Part shown: positions 1 through 64,000 of the stretch, piece by piece
Position numbering within the stretch: position 1 is the first letter of the stretch
Layout of the letters: each line of letters starts with the position of its first letter
Assembly (NCBI GenBank): GCA_022316685.1
Contig: JAKJHU010000062.1
Span: forward strand, 2,131,501-2,195,500
Source: Progne subis subis
Lineage: Eukaryota; Chordata; Aves; Passeriformes; Hirundinidae
DNA length: 64,000 nucleotides
Reading direction: 5' to 3'
The notes under the pieces: model-generated
The model's database searches: none
Told to the model about the DNA's origin: nothing
Seen by the model: the letters and a program-made list of their open reading frames with translations, nothing else
Translations under genes and position numbers: made by a program

Positions 1-1757
1 CTGTCCCATGCATGTTTCCAGTTGTTTTTCACCATTATTTTTCCAGCCCAACTCCCTGGACTTCATTAAAAAACAATTTGAAGATTCAATAAAAAGTGAC
101 AAGATACTAAATAATAGGTACAAACGTCAATGTTTTCAATTTTCAATAATTATTAAAAGCTAAAAATCTGCAACGTCTTTACTTCTTGACACCTTTAAAA
201 GCATCATAATGCTATAAAAATGTTTGTAATTATAAAAAATGTTTATTGGCTGAACTGAGTCACATGTGCATGCCTTATAAATTTCATTTAATGGATTCAC
301 TGTTAGAATTTAGCTTAGATGAAAGTTAACTTCTTAATGCATTTATTGGGTTCAAGGTAATTCTGCAGTTTGAAATTAGGTGAACTGAACATGCAAAAGA
401 AAAATCTTAAATTAGCAAAGTGCATTTTGACTCCATAATCTGTGGTAGATAGTCCATTTGGTGATGAGGAAGTATGCAATCACTCGGGCTGGAAGTGCAG
501 CATGTGTTTTTGTGTTTATTCATCCTTGCTCCTAAATTTCAGATTGGAACACAAATGCCTACCAGATGGATTTCGGTTTTATTAATTATTTTATTAATTA
601 TGTGGTTGATTGAAAGCTGTAGAGGGTAAGGAAGGCTGCATGGAAGGAGTGGAAATGGCCTCACAGCATTGGAGCAGGGAAAATGGATCACTGGGCAAAA
701 TAATGGGCTCCTTGTCTTGGGAGCCACTCCATTTGTCTAGTCCATCCTGAAAAAAGGATAATGGAAAGAGAAATAGCTCGTGTGTGGTAGTGAAGAATGA
801 AGCACTTAAAATGCAGTTGGCTGATGTGTGCAGATTAGAACTGATGGTGGGATCGACCTCAGTATCCAGAGGTACCCTGGGGTGGGATGTAACAGGAGAG
901 GGGAATGGTAAAAATCAGGGATTACTGACCAAGCCCAGGCCTAACAGGCTGGGAATTGCTGGCTGCTCGTGTGACTGGCAGCATTTGTCCCTTGGTTTTG
1001 AGCAGTGCCAGCAAGGAGCCTGTTAAAAGACTGCAGTGTACATTCCTGCTTCTGCCTCCAGCATGAAGACACTGAAATTTCTGCTGTGGGACAGAGTGTT
1101 ATGTGTAATGCAAAGGCAGAGCAGGAGAGCATCGATTTAGGTGTTTGCTATTACAACAGAGAAAGCTAATGGAACTCTGAAAAGTAGCACAGTATTTTAT
1201 AGAGGTCAGTTTGGACTATAAAACAGCAAACGTGATGATAATTCTTGTGTCGTGGAGCATGTAGAGTTGGGTGGGGTTTTTGTCTGTAAAAGCCATGGTT
1301 TGTTTTCTTGGTTTTGGTGTAGCTAGGCCCCCTAAGCTTCCATGCTTCCATACCTGCTCTCAGGTGTTCTTACAAAGCTGGCTGTTTCTCTGAAGTCTTT
1401 CGTTGGTGCTCTTACACAAATAGAGCATTGCAGTATTTTTCCCCACTGCCCACCATTAAAACAAGTCCTAGATTTGTTTTGATTAATTCTTCCGTTACCC
1501 ATCCTTTGCTGTAAGGCAGAAATTTGGGTGTTTTAGCACTGACATGACCTTACAGAAGCAGCAAATTCCTTCTGCAGGGAGGGTAATCGAGGTAAATAAA
1601 CGTGTTCTCTCTGTTCTAGCGCGATTCTGCCTGTGCTGCAATCCCAGCCTCTCCTCTACACTAACAAAAATTCTAAAGCATTTCAATTTATAGGAACCCT
1701 ACTAACCCAGCATTCTCTTGGCCCTTGACACCCATTTCCAATTTGCTTTTCACACAG
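1..1757. other. EPS8 intron (left edge), no feature seen
   Basis: AT-rich non-coding DNA upstream of the first visible EPS8 exon. I see no exon, RNA gene or clear transposon in it. Confidence 0.6.
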
Positions 1758-24312
<22,555 letters not shown>

Positions 24313-25475
24313 ACGTGTTTCCTCTTTTCTTTCATTCCATTGTCCATAGCGTTAAACCATCCAGCTTTGCTTTAGGAAGCACTGAAGGGGGAATGTCTTA
24401 TTGTATTGTAAACCTAACTAGCCAACACAAAGAAAATTTGCAGTAGTCTCCACAGAAGTACCTGCTGCTGGCTCGCCATCACGAAAAACGAGCAGATGAG
24501 AAATGCAGCAGAGAGTCCTGACAGGTGAAAATATCGGTCCCTGATTCATTTACACCCAGAGATGAGTTTTGGCTTTCTGGAATTAACGTGGCAGATAAAT
24601 TGGTTGGTGATTCATCTGAGGGAAGCTGAGCCAGCAGTAAAAAAGCATTTGAACCCTTCAGTAACAATAAGATTCTGAATCCCATCTCTTGCTGTAGCGT
24701 GCAATTATGTCTTTTTTGGCTCAGTCTTTCTTGTCAGGCGTTTGGCTGCGGGATGTTTACTTAAGCTGTCGACTCCAGCAAACTGTAGAGGAAATGTTTA
24801 GGGAATTTAACAGCAGCCCAACACAGACTGACTCTTTCCTGCATCACTCCCAAGATGTTTTATTACTAATGATGCTGTTTATAGCAAAATAATATTCTGT
24901 ACATTGATTTTATCTGTATTTCACCTGTGATGAACTATAATATTGCACAAGAAGGAGTAACCAGAAAATAGTAACACAACCCAGCTCAAAGAGGTGATGA
25001 GATCTGCTGTAGCCATGCAATGACTCACAGTACTTTTTTTTTTTTTTTTTTTTTAATATATGCCTTTTTTTTTGTCTGTAACTTAACCCATCAAAAAGAA
25101 CAGTGTATAATCTAAACATCTCTGTGTGTTGATCCCAGATATCAGTTTTTCCTCATGCAAAATGCCTTTGTAATTTCCTTTATAAATGTAATCTTTTGGA
25201 AAAGTGGATTCCTGAAGGCAAAACAGGGGGGAAAAGGAAAAAAAAAAAGAGAAACATCCCTTCCAGAAAATGTTATTTTTGGAGACGCAATGATTTTTGT
25301 CACAAAATGTTTTGTTTCACATGGTCATGTGATTTTATATATAATATATGTATTATATATATATAATATCACCTAATTTAGACAAATTTAATCATCTAGT
25401 TTGATTAAGTTTCATAGTGCCTTTTTCACATGAACCTGCTTAAAGTCTGCAATAAACAGTATTTCTTGTCTGTTA
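24313..25475 (+). other. EPS8: EPS8 3' UTR
   Basis: Sequence from the stop codon to the first canonical polyadenylation signal. It holds poly-T (about 25035-25055), an AT-dinucleotide run (about 25335-25370) and no further reading frame of note. The end is set by AATAAA at 25451-25456 followed by T/G-rich DNA. A longer form could use AATAAA at 25620. Confidence 0.7.
25451..25456 (+). terminator. EPS8 polyadenylation signal (candidate)
   Basis: AATAAA about 1.14 kb after the EPS8 stop codon, followed within 40 bases by a GT-rich stretch (tgtctgtt and ttgttgtatctttgtgg), the usual arrangement for cleavage. It is the first canonical hexamer in a suitable context. Confidence 0.65.
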
Positions 25476-25619
25476 AAAAATTGTTGTATCTTTGTGGCTA
25501 CAAAGACAGTATTGAAATAAGAAAGTAACCTTGATTTTTGCCATTAGTTTGCTTTTCCTCTGCGTACAAGGGAAAAAAAAAATTCTATTCATTTTTCACA
25601 AATGAAAAATTAAAATCTT

Positions 25620-25625
25620 AATAAA
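25620..25625 (+). terminator. Alternative EPS8 polyadenylation signal
   Basis: A second AATAAA 170 bases beyond the first, followed by a T/G-rich stretch. It may give a slightly longer 3' UTR. Confidence 0.35.
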
Positions 25626-27629
25626 GGTGTTAGTGCCATTTATTGTAAATGTCCTCGCAAATACTACTTCTGTGTGGTTGGTCGTGTGTCCAGGTATATT
25701 TTTCCTTTTAATATATATTCTTTATGCCTCTCTGCATAACGATGGCCTTATTCAGAAATGGGTCAAGAAGTGAGAAATCCCATTACCTGTAAGTGCAGGA
25801 GAAAGAAGCTTTACAAAGGTCTTTGAAACTCCTTTTTAAACTTAGAGTCCCTGTCTTTTCTCTCACGGGAAGGATGTCTGAGCCCATAAAAAGCGCTGTG
25901 GTGGTAACCTGTACCTCTACTCCCCTAATAATTACCAAAATAGGAAGCCAACATTCATCCTCTCTGCTGGCTTTTATTTCAGCATTCAGCCTATGGTTTG
26001 CTTTTGCCCAAAAAGAGTCATCAGCTCTGGGACGTCCCAGACTTTGTGAAGTTTGGCACTCTGAGGTGTCGGAGGGAGAACCCGTGTTTCACCTCTGGGA
26101 GAAAAGAGATTGCTCCACAACTGTTTGGGGGTTTTTTTTGAAGATGGTTTCTGTGTAGCTGATGTTTAGGAAGTGCCAGACAAGCCTGAACGTGGTCAGT
26201 GTGCTCAGAGGCTTCTTGGGAGATATTTTTGGGGAAAAGAGGAAATCCCTTCCACACGCTGAAGGGATAAGCAGAATCATCTTGGGGGTTGGTTGCTTGG
26301 TTTGTGTCTTTTTTTACAGTTTCTGAACTACTAATGAATTAACAACCGATTAAAGGGTTCTATTTACCCTTTAAACTTTGCTGAACAAACCCTTATGATT
26401 TCTGTGTTACAGTCTGTGAAATCTGAATGGTGTTGAGGCACATATTTCCCTGTTTGCTGGAATTTCCTCCGTGGTTTAAAGCACTGCAGGGAGCTTCACA
26501 CTTATGCTGCTGTGCAGTTTTTGAATTTTCATTTTGTTGCCAGCGGTAAGAAATCAAAAGGAGATCCCACTTGGGGGCTTCCAAATGAAAATAAAATGTT
26601 TTCTTCAAAATATTCCATGGTTTAAATTCAAACAGTAGTAAAATGCAGTGTTTCATTCAAATTTTTTTCTCTAGGATTAGCAGTGAGGCTTATTTTTTTC
26701 AATACTAATATTTTAGAAGGGTGTGATATGTCTTTGAGAAGGAAACAAAGCAGTTTTTTAAATGCCAAAACCAGTGCCTTATTAGACATTTGATAAGAGG
26801 GAGTAATTTACTATTTTGCTGCAATAGATCTGCCTTTTTAGCTGGATAATCTCTGAGATTGGATACAAATTTTTATTGCTCCATATGATTGAACTATATA
26901 AAAAAATTAGTGGTTTGGTTTTTGTTTGGTTGGTTTTTGTTTGTTTTGAGTGGGGTTGGGAAATAAGTGCATATATCCATGACCAATGGGTGCAGAAATA
27001 AATGGTTTATGTATGATTTATATATCCAAAATGATAATGATAGTCTGAAATGTGCAGAGCTCTCAGTGCAGTTCATCAGTGCTTGGGAACTTCTCTTGCA
27101 ACATCAGAATTTTGATAATTTAAGGGAACAAACAAAAGAATCCATGAATAACTGTAAGACGTAAATTCTTTCTAATTAGGAAACTGGTAAGTCACAGGAT
27201 TTTTATTTTAATTTGGGAGTGAAGGCATTTTGAGTTTTCAGGTCATAGGCAGAAGAAAGTTACAGCTTGAATACCAGACCCTGTTCAAGCAGGCATCACC
27301 ACTGATTTTCCTGGGCTGCATTTCAAGCATTAAAGAAACACGATTATGAATGGGAACTCAACATTCTGCTCAAATTACCCTTTCACAGGAGCCCAGTTTT
27401 TCTACTGTGCTGAGTCTGGTGTCCAAACCAGCCCTGTTGAAGGATTGGTTCTGATCCATCAAAAGTATTTGAGGGAATACTTGTGAGATCAATCTCCCAC
27501 CTCCACATCAAAGCACCAACATTATATATGAGAGGGAATCTGTATTGGTTCAGTGCTTAAATATTTCACAGACTTTAAATCTCTATGTCAATTTTTTGCT
27601 CATAAGTGCCTTTGGCTTGCCTTTATCTC
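25626..27629. other. Intergenic DNA after EPS8, no feature seen
   Basis: AT-rich with T/G-rich low-complexity tracts (for example 26915-26950). I find no gene or clear transposon. Confidence 0.55.
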
Positions 27630-27684
27630 TTTTTTTTTTTTTTTTTTTTTTTTTGTTTGTTTTTTTTTTTTTTTTTTTTTTTTT
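27630..27684. repeat. Poly-T tract (poly-A on minus strand)
   Basis: Two runs of about 25 T separated by gtttgt. It lies 34 bases after a minus-strand AATAAA, so it may be a retroposed poly(A) tail; a plain homopolymer expansion is the alternative. Confidence 0.85.
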
Positions 27685-27849
27685 CAGTTTCTGAGTTGCT
27701 TAGGTTGCAACTTCGGCCTTTATTTCCTCAGTTTTCAGAGTATGAGTCTGTGCTTCTACTCCTCGGTAATAGCTGCCGGATTAAAAGAGGAGCGACACAA
27801 AAACCCTCTAAAGGCAAAAAGGGGGGGAAACACCGAAAACAAATAGAGA

Positions 27850-28700
27850 AAAGGTTAAAAAGGCACAAAGCGCTTCGTGGCTCAGCAGAGCCGCCGGCGC
27901 TGTTGAAAAGCCCGCGCAGGGTCCGGCATTGGAGCCCTCAGCTGTGGGGAGGAGCCGGGAGCAGGAAATGTGCTCCGCTCTCTGCGAACCGACTGGAGCT
28001 GCGAACCGACCGCCGCCCGGGGCTTTCTGGAGGATAAAACTCATCCGAGCAGAGCCGCTGAGGGCAGCCGTGCAGGAAGAGAGGCACCGCGGGCAGCCGT
28101 GCAGGGAGAGAGGCACCGCGGGCAGCCGTGCAGGGAGAGAGGCACCGCGGGCAGCCGTGCAGCGGGAGCGGCCGCCCCTCGCCGCCGGAGCCATTTTGCG
28201 GAGCGCACGTACACAGGTTCCGTCTGCGGGCTCTGCTCTCGGGTCCCCACACGGCTCGGGCCGGGAGCGGCTCCGGGGCGGCTCTTTGGGCAGCGGGAAT
28301 TGACCCGCTGGGTTTGCGCGGATTTTACCCCGTTTTGGAACTCTCAGGCTGGGCGTTGCCCCGCGGCCCCGCCTGCAGACTTTTGGCGCGTCTCCCCTCC
28401 CGCCTCAGTGCCCGCGATGCGTTTTTCGGTCCCTGCTCCCTCTCCTCGGGCGGAGCTTTCCCCGGGACCCTTGTTTCTTTCTCTGTTTGTTTCCTTGTTC
28501 ATTTCTGTGTTTGTTTTCGTTCTTCGCTGTGTGGATTTTGTGCCTGCGGCCGCTGCAGCCGGAGCCTTTCGCCGCTTTGTGCATTCGCCGCTTTAATTTC
28601 GTTTGGCTGCTCCTTCTTTCCCGACTTTGTGGGTTCCGTCTCTCGGTCCTGTCTGGCTGTGGCCGGCTCCATTTTCCGCGGCGGGCTCGGCCGGGCATCA
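27850..28700. other. CpG island-like GC-rich stretch
   Basis: About 850 bp with dense CG dinucleotides, the most GC-rich intergenic stretch of the window, surrounded by AT-rich DNA. Long open frames on both strands here come from GC bias and do not look like known proteins. It may be the leader of the LTR element or a promoter CpG island. Confidence 0.6.
28064..28162. repeat. 29-bp tandem repeat, about 3.4 copies
   Basis: The unit begins gcagccgtgcagg and continues with agagaggcaccgcgg. It starts at 28064, 28093, 28122 and 28151, the last copy partial. Copies differ by one or two bases. The 29-bp period is not a multiple of three, so the repeat does not keep a reading frame. Confidence 0.9.
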
Positions 28701-28702
28701 AA

Positions 28703-29013
28703 TGTTGTAATAAATCAGCCGAAACTCCATCATCTTCATGCGGGAAAAGCCAGTTCTTTATTCATTTTTTATACAGTTCTCACAGACCTCGTGTGCAGCA
28801 CCTGTTGGCTGGTAGTCTTCTTACCGCTTCATTTTTTGTTCAGAGGGTGATTTGTGTTAACCAACCTTTCATGCCGAGATTGTTTTCACATGGGAACTTG
28901 CAAATTGCCTAACTACGCTCTGGAGAGTGTAGTTAAAAACTTAAAAAGTTAGAAGTGAGAGGCAGGTGCTGTGACTGTGGTTAATGGGGGGAGGGAAGGG
29001 CCGTTTTAGAACA
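28703..29013 (-). repeat. Retroviral-type LTR
   Basis: The 311-bp unit begins TGTT and ends AACA on the minus strand, the inverted termini expected of an LTR. It contains a TATA box (TATAAAAAA, 28773-28765) and AATAAAG (28762-28756). The outer flank on the plus strand is tacga; the inner flank is tcaaa, so it is not a solo LTR with a matching target duplication. Confidence 0.65.
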
Positions 29014-32000
29014 TACGATCATGATGTTGATTATTTGACAGGGAAATTTATCCGATTGAAGCAGTAGGGGAAAACAACAACAACAAAAAAAACCCCAAAC
29101 CCCTCAAAAACCCAAACAACAACAACAAAAATTAAACTGAAACAAAGCACAAGTAAGGATTCCTGACCTGTTCTTAATCTTTTGCTGAGGTTTGTAGGAG
29201 GCAGTTCTGAAGACCCAAGGATGTCAGGGCTCACTGCACAGTTTCACACACGCTTCTAAAAGCTTCTTACCACTTCTTAGTCATGTTCTTTACTTATTTT
29301 TTGCTTCCGTGGCAACACACGCAGCGTGAGACAAGGAGAAAACCCACCCTGGTTTCACTTAATGGTCACTCACTGCACAGAGCTGCTTTTATGGATATCT
29401 GGGTGAGTAGATGCTGGAAGAGCAGCAGATCAATACAGAACATCAATACTGTCAGCAGAGCTGTGGACACAGAGCCAATAATTCAAAAAATCTCTTGCCG
29501 AACCTGAAGCTTCAGACAGCTTTACAGCTGTGATAACTTGAGAGTTTTGTTTTGACAGATGCTGGAAACAATATTAACATGAAGCACGAGTCCAAAACAT
29601 TGTTCTTTTGGACTTACTCTGAAGGTGTGTGATGAGGTAAAGCCAAAATTCCGTCGTGTCAATTCAGGCTAAAAGGCTCTGCATGAGTCTTCTGATCCAC
29701 AGCGTCTTCCAGACTCAATTATTGCTTTACTCAGGTGGTCTCCATTCCCATTCCACATGGCCACTTACACAATTTTTGCATACTGTGTGGGGTAGGAAAA
29801 GCTGTTACTCTGATGGAGTTTTCATCGCAATTGACTTTGTGATTAAGTAGCTACTAAAGGAAAAACACACGCCTGCTACTGTGCGCATGGAATAATTTTT
29901 GACACGCATTCAAAAGCTGTCTAGTAAATTCAGGCTGCTCAGGCAGTGTCCTTTGCAACAATGTGATTTTTGGCACCTTTGCAGCAGTTTTGTGCCCTGT
30001 CACGTTCAGCCAAGCTTCTGTTAACATCCAGCTCGCACTGAGACATTTTGTGGGCACAATGAATGATTTAGAAGTAACCTGCTTACCCCGCTCTGTGATA
30101 CAGAATAAGTACAAACTCAACGGGCAATTGCCAGCAGGAGGGAGGAGACAGTAGATGAGGTTTGTGGGTTGTTTTTTTTTTTTCTTCCCTTAGCCAGTTC
30201 TCTAGAGGGGCATGAACACATTTTCTGAGTAAACATGCAATAAAACTCTGAAATACATTAAAAAAACCCATGGAGGCAAGGTCTAAATGGTCAAAGTGCT
30301 CATTTATAATTCTGCTTTCTGTTCAGTTCAGGCCAGACAACTCTTTGCTGTTCCTACTGGAATGGCAGGCCCTCCAGCTGGGGCGAAAATGAGGCAGAAA
30401 TGTGCAACATTGAAGCCTTTTTTGTTCCCAGCTGGCTCCCTGAAGCAGGGTGCTCTTCCTTTTGCATCCACCTTGTGCTTGGAGAAACAGCATCCCTGCT
30501 CTAGGACTGGGATTAGTGGAAACAATGCAAGTAGCATTAGATGCCTGGAAGCAGAAGGGAGAGGAAATGCCTATCACACCCATTTAGCAATCAGAGGTGG
30601 GGTGCTGTTTGTTTAGTACCCCTCACAAGGACCTGTTTAAATCTGGGAATTATGTTAGGTCTAAGTAGTTTTGCATAATACACACGAGGCAGTCTGAAGG
30701 AAGTTTTCCACTGTAACCAACCCCACGGTGGAGCAGTTCTGAGATAAGTGCGCACCTACTTACCTGCCAGTGGAACAACTGGAAGAAAAAAGAAAAAGGA
30801 ATATCAGCTGGAGGAGATTATCAGGCTCCTGAGAGCTGCTGAGCTGCCCAACACCCTCCCAGGCATCAGCAGACCCGGGGTGAATGAAATAAAAACCATG
30901 TGCAGTTGTGTTTGGTGTTTTGCTGACAGTGACTCCTCCACAGGTAAGCAATCCAGTGTGTTTACTTCCAGTTCAAGTTCTGCTTTGTTTACATTGAGTA
31001 CCATTGCTGCTAACTTCCAATGAGGTGACAACAAAGCAACAGGTTACAAAAAATGCCATCAAACATCCATTCTGACAGCATCCATGTCACAATACACAAT
31101 GATGTACCGGAGTTATACAAAGACCAAAAAAAAAAAATAAAATATATATATATATAGCTAATTATTTTGACTAGAACTGAAATGGACAGCAAAAAATAAA
31201 AGATCACCCCCCCGCCCTGCCCCCAAAGGCCCTGCAGGAATCCATACTGACACTTTGGCAGCCTTGTAGCAACAAATTGATAACCAGCCCTTCACATGCC
31301 AAAACCTTGTATTTGTAGCGTCGTAAATTCCTGGTTCAGGAAAAAATAGTTATGTCTATTAAAGCACTTCTTGTGGTGGTTTTTTTTGTTTGTGGTTTTT
31401 TTTTTTTTCCTTTCCACCCCTCCAACCTGAACCAGCTTCACTTTCTTTTTTTTTTTTTTTTTTTTTTACACAGGGTTAATAATTACAAAAAATAATAAAT
31501 GAGTGAGGGGTATAGGCACCATAGACTGCTCAGACAGTTAAATGCTATAGTATATATGCTAAGATATCCTAGCTTGAAACTCAGCTGCCCTGTGATTAGA
31601 TCCATCTGAAACAAGAGCCTGATCATTGGCATTACCGAAAAAAAGTTTGGCAAAAAGAGCAATCCCTCTGCTTAATTAGTGGCAGCCCAGCTGGGAGCCA
31701 AACCCACCCAGCTGCCTGTTCCAGCTTCGGGCTTTTCCACCGGGATTTCTGCTCATCGGGAATTTTCTCGTCAGTCCTTTCCTCGGGTCTTGCGCTCCCC
31801 CCAGGCCCCACGTACATCAGTGCTGTAAGGAAACAGTCAAATCCACGGACCCAGCAAACCCCCTCCCCGCCCTCCCAGCCCCTTTCCACAATCTGCAGAT
31901 TTCTTCATGTATGTTCATGCCTCGCTATTCACTAATGAGGTATTATTAGATACTAACAATGCCTGCTCTCCTAGGGACAGACCAGTGACACATGAAGAAA

Positions 32001-33075
32001 GCTCTTCAGTCAACCATTAAAAAAATATTGCACTTACTTTAACCTTAAGCCCAACCTGCACAGGAAAAAAAAAAAAAAATTGTGAAAGAAATTAACCAAA
32101 AGTACCAAACAAAACCCCAACGTCCTGGAGCAATCTATCTTATGCACATAAAGTGTCTTTTCCTTCATGTTGTTTAGCTGAATTTGGTCCGGTATTTAAA
32201 AAAAAAGTCCGGAAATTAAACAGTTCAAAAGACACCGCAGGCTCGTTAAGGCTTTGTCTCCCCAGTGCTTCAGAAAGGTAAAAGTTTCTCTCCATCATTG
32301 TCCGCGCACTGCAAAGCAGTGATCCCTCGTGGCACAACGCCTGCCCGTTCAAACCATCAACAGAAAATAAATCAGAAGCAAGGGAAGATGGGTGTGCTTC
32401 ACGGTCTCACCTGCAACAGAGCAAACAGAACGCTTTAGAGAGAAGAAAAGGAAACAAATACAGTTTTTAGCATTTGTCTGACTGACCCTCCACACAGGCT
32501 GGGACTCACCAGTGCAGGCAGCTGCGTGCTGAGACTCAGATTAGACAGGAACCTGCCTAAGCACGAGGAACAGAGAGGCAAACTGGGGTTCCTTTACAGG
32601 CAGGGGGAAGATGCTCACAGGGCTTAATAAAGCACTCGTGCAGCACCACAGACACAGAACTGTCTGCTGCCACAACCCTGCAGGTGCTGCCCTCAGCCCA
32701 GCTCTCCAGCAGCAGCTTGTGTCAAAGCCTGCAGCTTCCTGCTCCACCCAAAAGGGACTAGTAAGGTTATGGCTGGGTTGTTGCTGCCACCTAATGAACC
32801 AAAGCTCAGAAGCCTAAAGAGCAGTGACACACGTCCCCACAGCTTGTCCCCACCAGCAACCCTCGTGGTCACAGCCACTTGTTTTGTTCAGGTGTGGGGG
32901 TCAGTGGAAAGTAAGGCCAACCCTTCGCTTGTGCTGCTGGTGGTTCTCTGGTTCTATGATTTTAGATTGAGGAAAAAACTTCCCACTGTTTCACATCAGA
33001 ACGTTTTGGTAACCAACTCACCCTCCAGAAGGGCACCCCCAAGCCTCTGCTGGCCTTGGTAACCAGGCAAAATTC
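29014..33075. other. Intergenic DNA between LTR element and PTPRO
   Basis: Holds an aac/caa-rich low-complexity stretch (29074-29130), poly-T at 31450-31468 and an AT run at 31138-31155. A longer PTPRO 3' UTR could run through part of it. No gene recognised. Confidence 0.5.
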
Positions 33076-33081
33076 TTTATT
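33076..33081 (-). terminator. PTPRO polyadenylation signal (candidate)
   Basis: A minus-strand AATAAA 283 bases beyond the stop codon. The sequence after it reads tgcctggttaccaagg and further on ggcttgggggtg, moderately G/T-rich. It is the only canonical hexamer close to the gene end. Confidence 0.5.
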
Positions 33082-33363
33082 GAGAATGACTGAAGATATT
33101 GAGGTTCTCCCTCCCTTTCTGCTTTGCAAGGCATGTTAGGACAAGTGGCAGGGAATGGTCAGATGGCTCATCAGGAGTTCTGGGTTCTCTGTAAACATGA
33201 GTGAACCCGTATTTCCTCACAGTGCCATGGAAAGCGTAGTGGACTACTTACTGCGAGAGGCTGGGTGGGTTTTTCCCTCACTCTCCATGTGGACATGGAA
33301 GAGTTAGAATAAGAAAAGGCCCAAACTGCCAGCAAAGCCTGACTTACCACCTGTGGCTCTGAA
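33076..33363 (-). other. PTPRO: PTPRO 3' UTR (short form, candidate)
   Basis: From the stop codon to the first minus-strand AATAAA (plus-strand tttatt at 33076-33081), about 290 bases. I see no other canonical hexamer on this strand until the LTR near 28760, so a longer form would need a variant signal. Confidence 0.45.

Positions 33364-64000
<30,637 letters not shown>

Larger units (their letters stand above)
27630..29013 (-). mobile_element. Endogenous-retrovirus-like element: LTR, CpG-rich leader, poly(A)-like end
   Basis: On the minus strand a 311-bp LTR (29013 down to 28703) is followed by about 1 kb of GC- and CpG-rich DNA, then AATAAA at 27724-27719 and, 34 bases on, a run of A (27684-27630, broken by aacaaac). 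The first internal bases, TTTGATGCCCGG, sit where a tRNA primer site is expected and differ from a usual TTTGGTGCCC start by one base. I see no gag, pol or env reading frame and no second LTR at lower coordinates. It could be a truncated or non-autonomous element. Alternatively the CpG-rich part could be an independent CpG island next to an LTR. Confidence 0.6.

Noticed and set aside
27553..28037. Poly-Phe open frames over the T tract
   Set aside because: They are translations of a homopolymer.
27808..28194. Minus-strand 128-codon frame as a possible gag-like protein
   Set aside because: It is Ala/Arg/Leu-rich because of GC bias and the tandem repeat. It shows no matrix, capsid or zinc-knuckle motif.
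27970..28850. Long plus-strand open frames (208 and 240 codons) in the GC-rich stretch
   Set aside because: They overlap each other in different frames, follow from the lack of stops in CpG-rich DNA, contain the frame-breaking 29-bp repeat and match no protein I know.
28703..29013. Calling the 28.7-29.0 kb LTR a solo LTR
   Set aside because: The flanks (tcaaa and tacga) do not match, and the sequence beyond the inner end looks like a primer site and leader.
32930..32970. A CR1 end around ggttctctggttctatgatt
   Set aside because: Only about 20 bases resemble CR1 and no upstream CR1 sequence accompanies them.

Overview
The window is vertebrate genomic DNA: two multi-exon genes with GT-AG introns, CR1-type LINE 3' ends, retroviral LTRs and many poly-A/poly-T and T/G-rich tracts. 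The CR1 fragments, small introns and LTR types point to a bird, possibly a songbird; I cannot name the species. No prokaryotic, CRISPR or operon-like features are present.

Positions 1-25475 hold the 3' half of EPS8 on the + strand. Eight coding exons (1758-24312) join without a frame break into 411 residues: a linker, an SH3 domain, a proline/serine-rich linker and the C-terminal actin-binding effector region, ending at TAA 24310-24312. A 3' UTR of about 1.15 kb follows, with AATAAA at 25451. The PTB-domain exons lie upstream of the window.

Positions 25476-33075 separate the two convergent genes. I see no host gene here. The notable content is a minus-strand endogenous-retrovirus-like element at 27630-29013: a 311-bp LTR, a CpG-rich stretch with a 29-bp tandem repeat, then AATAAA and a poly(A)-like end.

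Positions 33076-64000 hold the 3' part of PTPRO (receptor tyrosine phosphatase O, GLEPP1) on the - strand. Sixteen coding exons join in frame into 584 residues: membrane-proximal fibronectin III repeats, one transmembrane helix, a juxtamembrane region that includes a hydrophobic 28-residue cassette exon and a 36-bp micro-exon, and one complete tyrosine phosphatase domain (WPD loop, HC-x5-R loop), ending at TAG. The 5' exons lie beyond the window's right edge.

The EPS8-PTPRO tail-to-tail order is the same as on human 12p12. EPS8 caps and bundles actin and takes part in Rac signalling; PTPRO is a membrane phosphatase of podocytes and neurons. They are neighbours by synteny, not a known pathway unit.

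Introns carry the repeats: a solo LTR with terminal inverted repeats and a target duplication (4486-4974), a related LTR (about 41364-41810), three CR1 fragments, one MIR-like relic, a 98-bp near-perfect palindrome in AT-rich DNA (20866-20963) and a 10-bp-period minisatellite made of AGGTCA half-sites (39111-39535).
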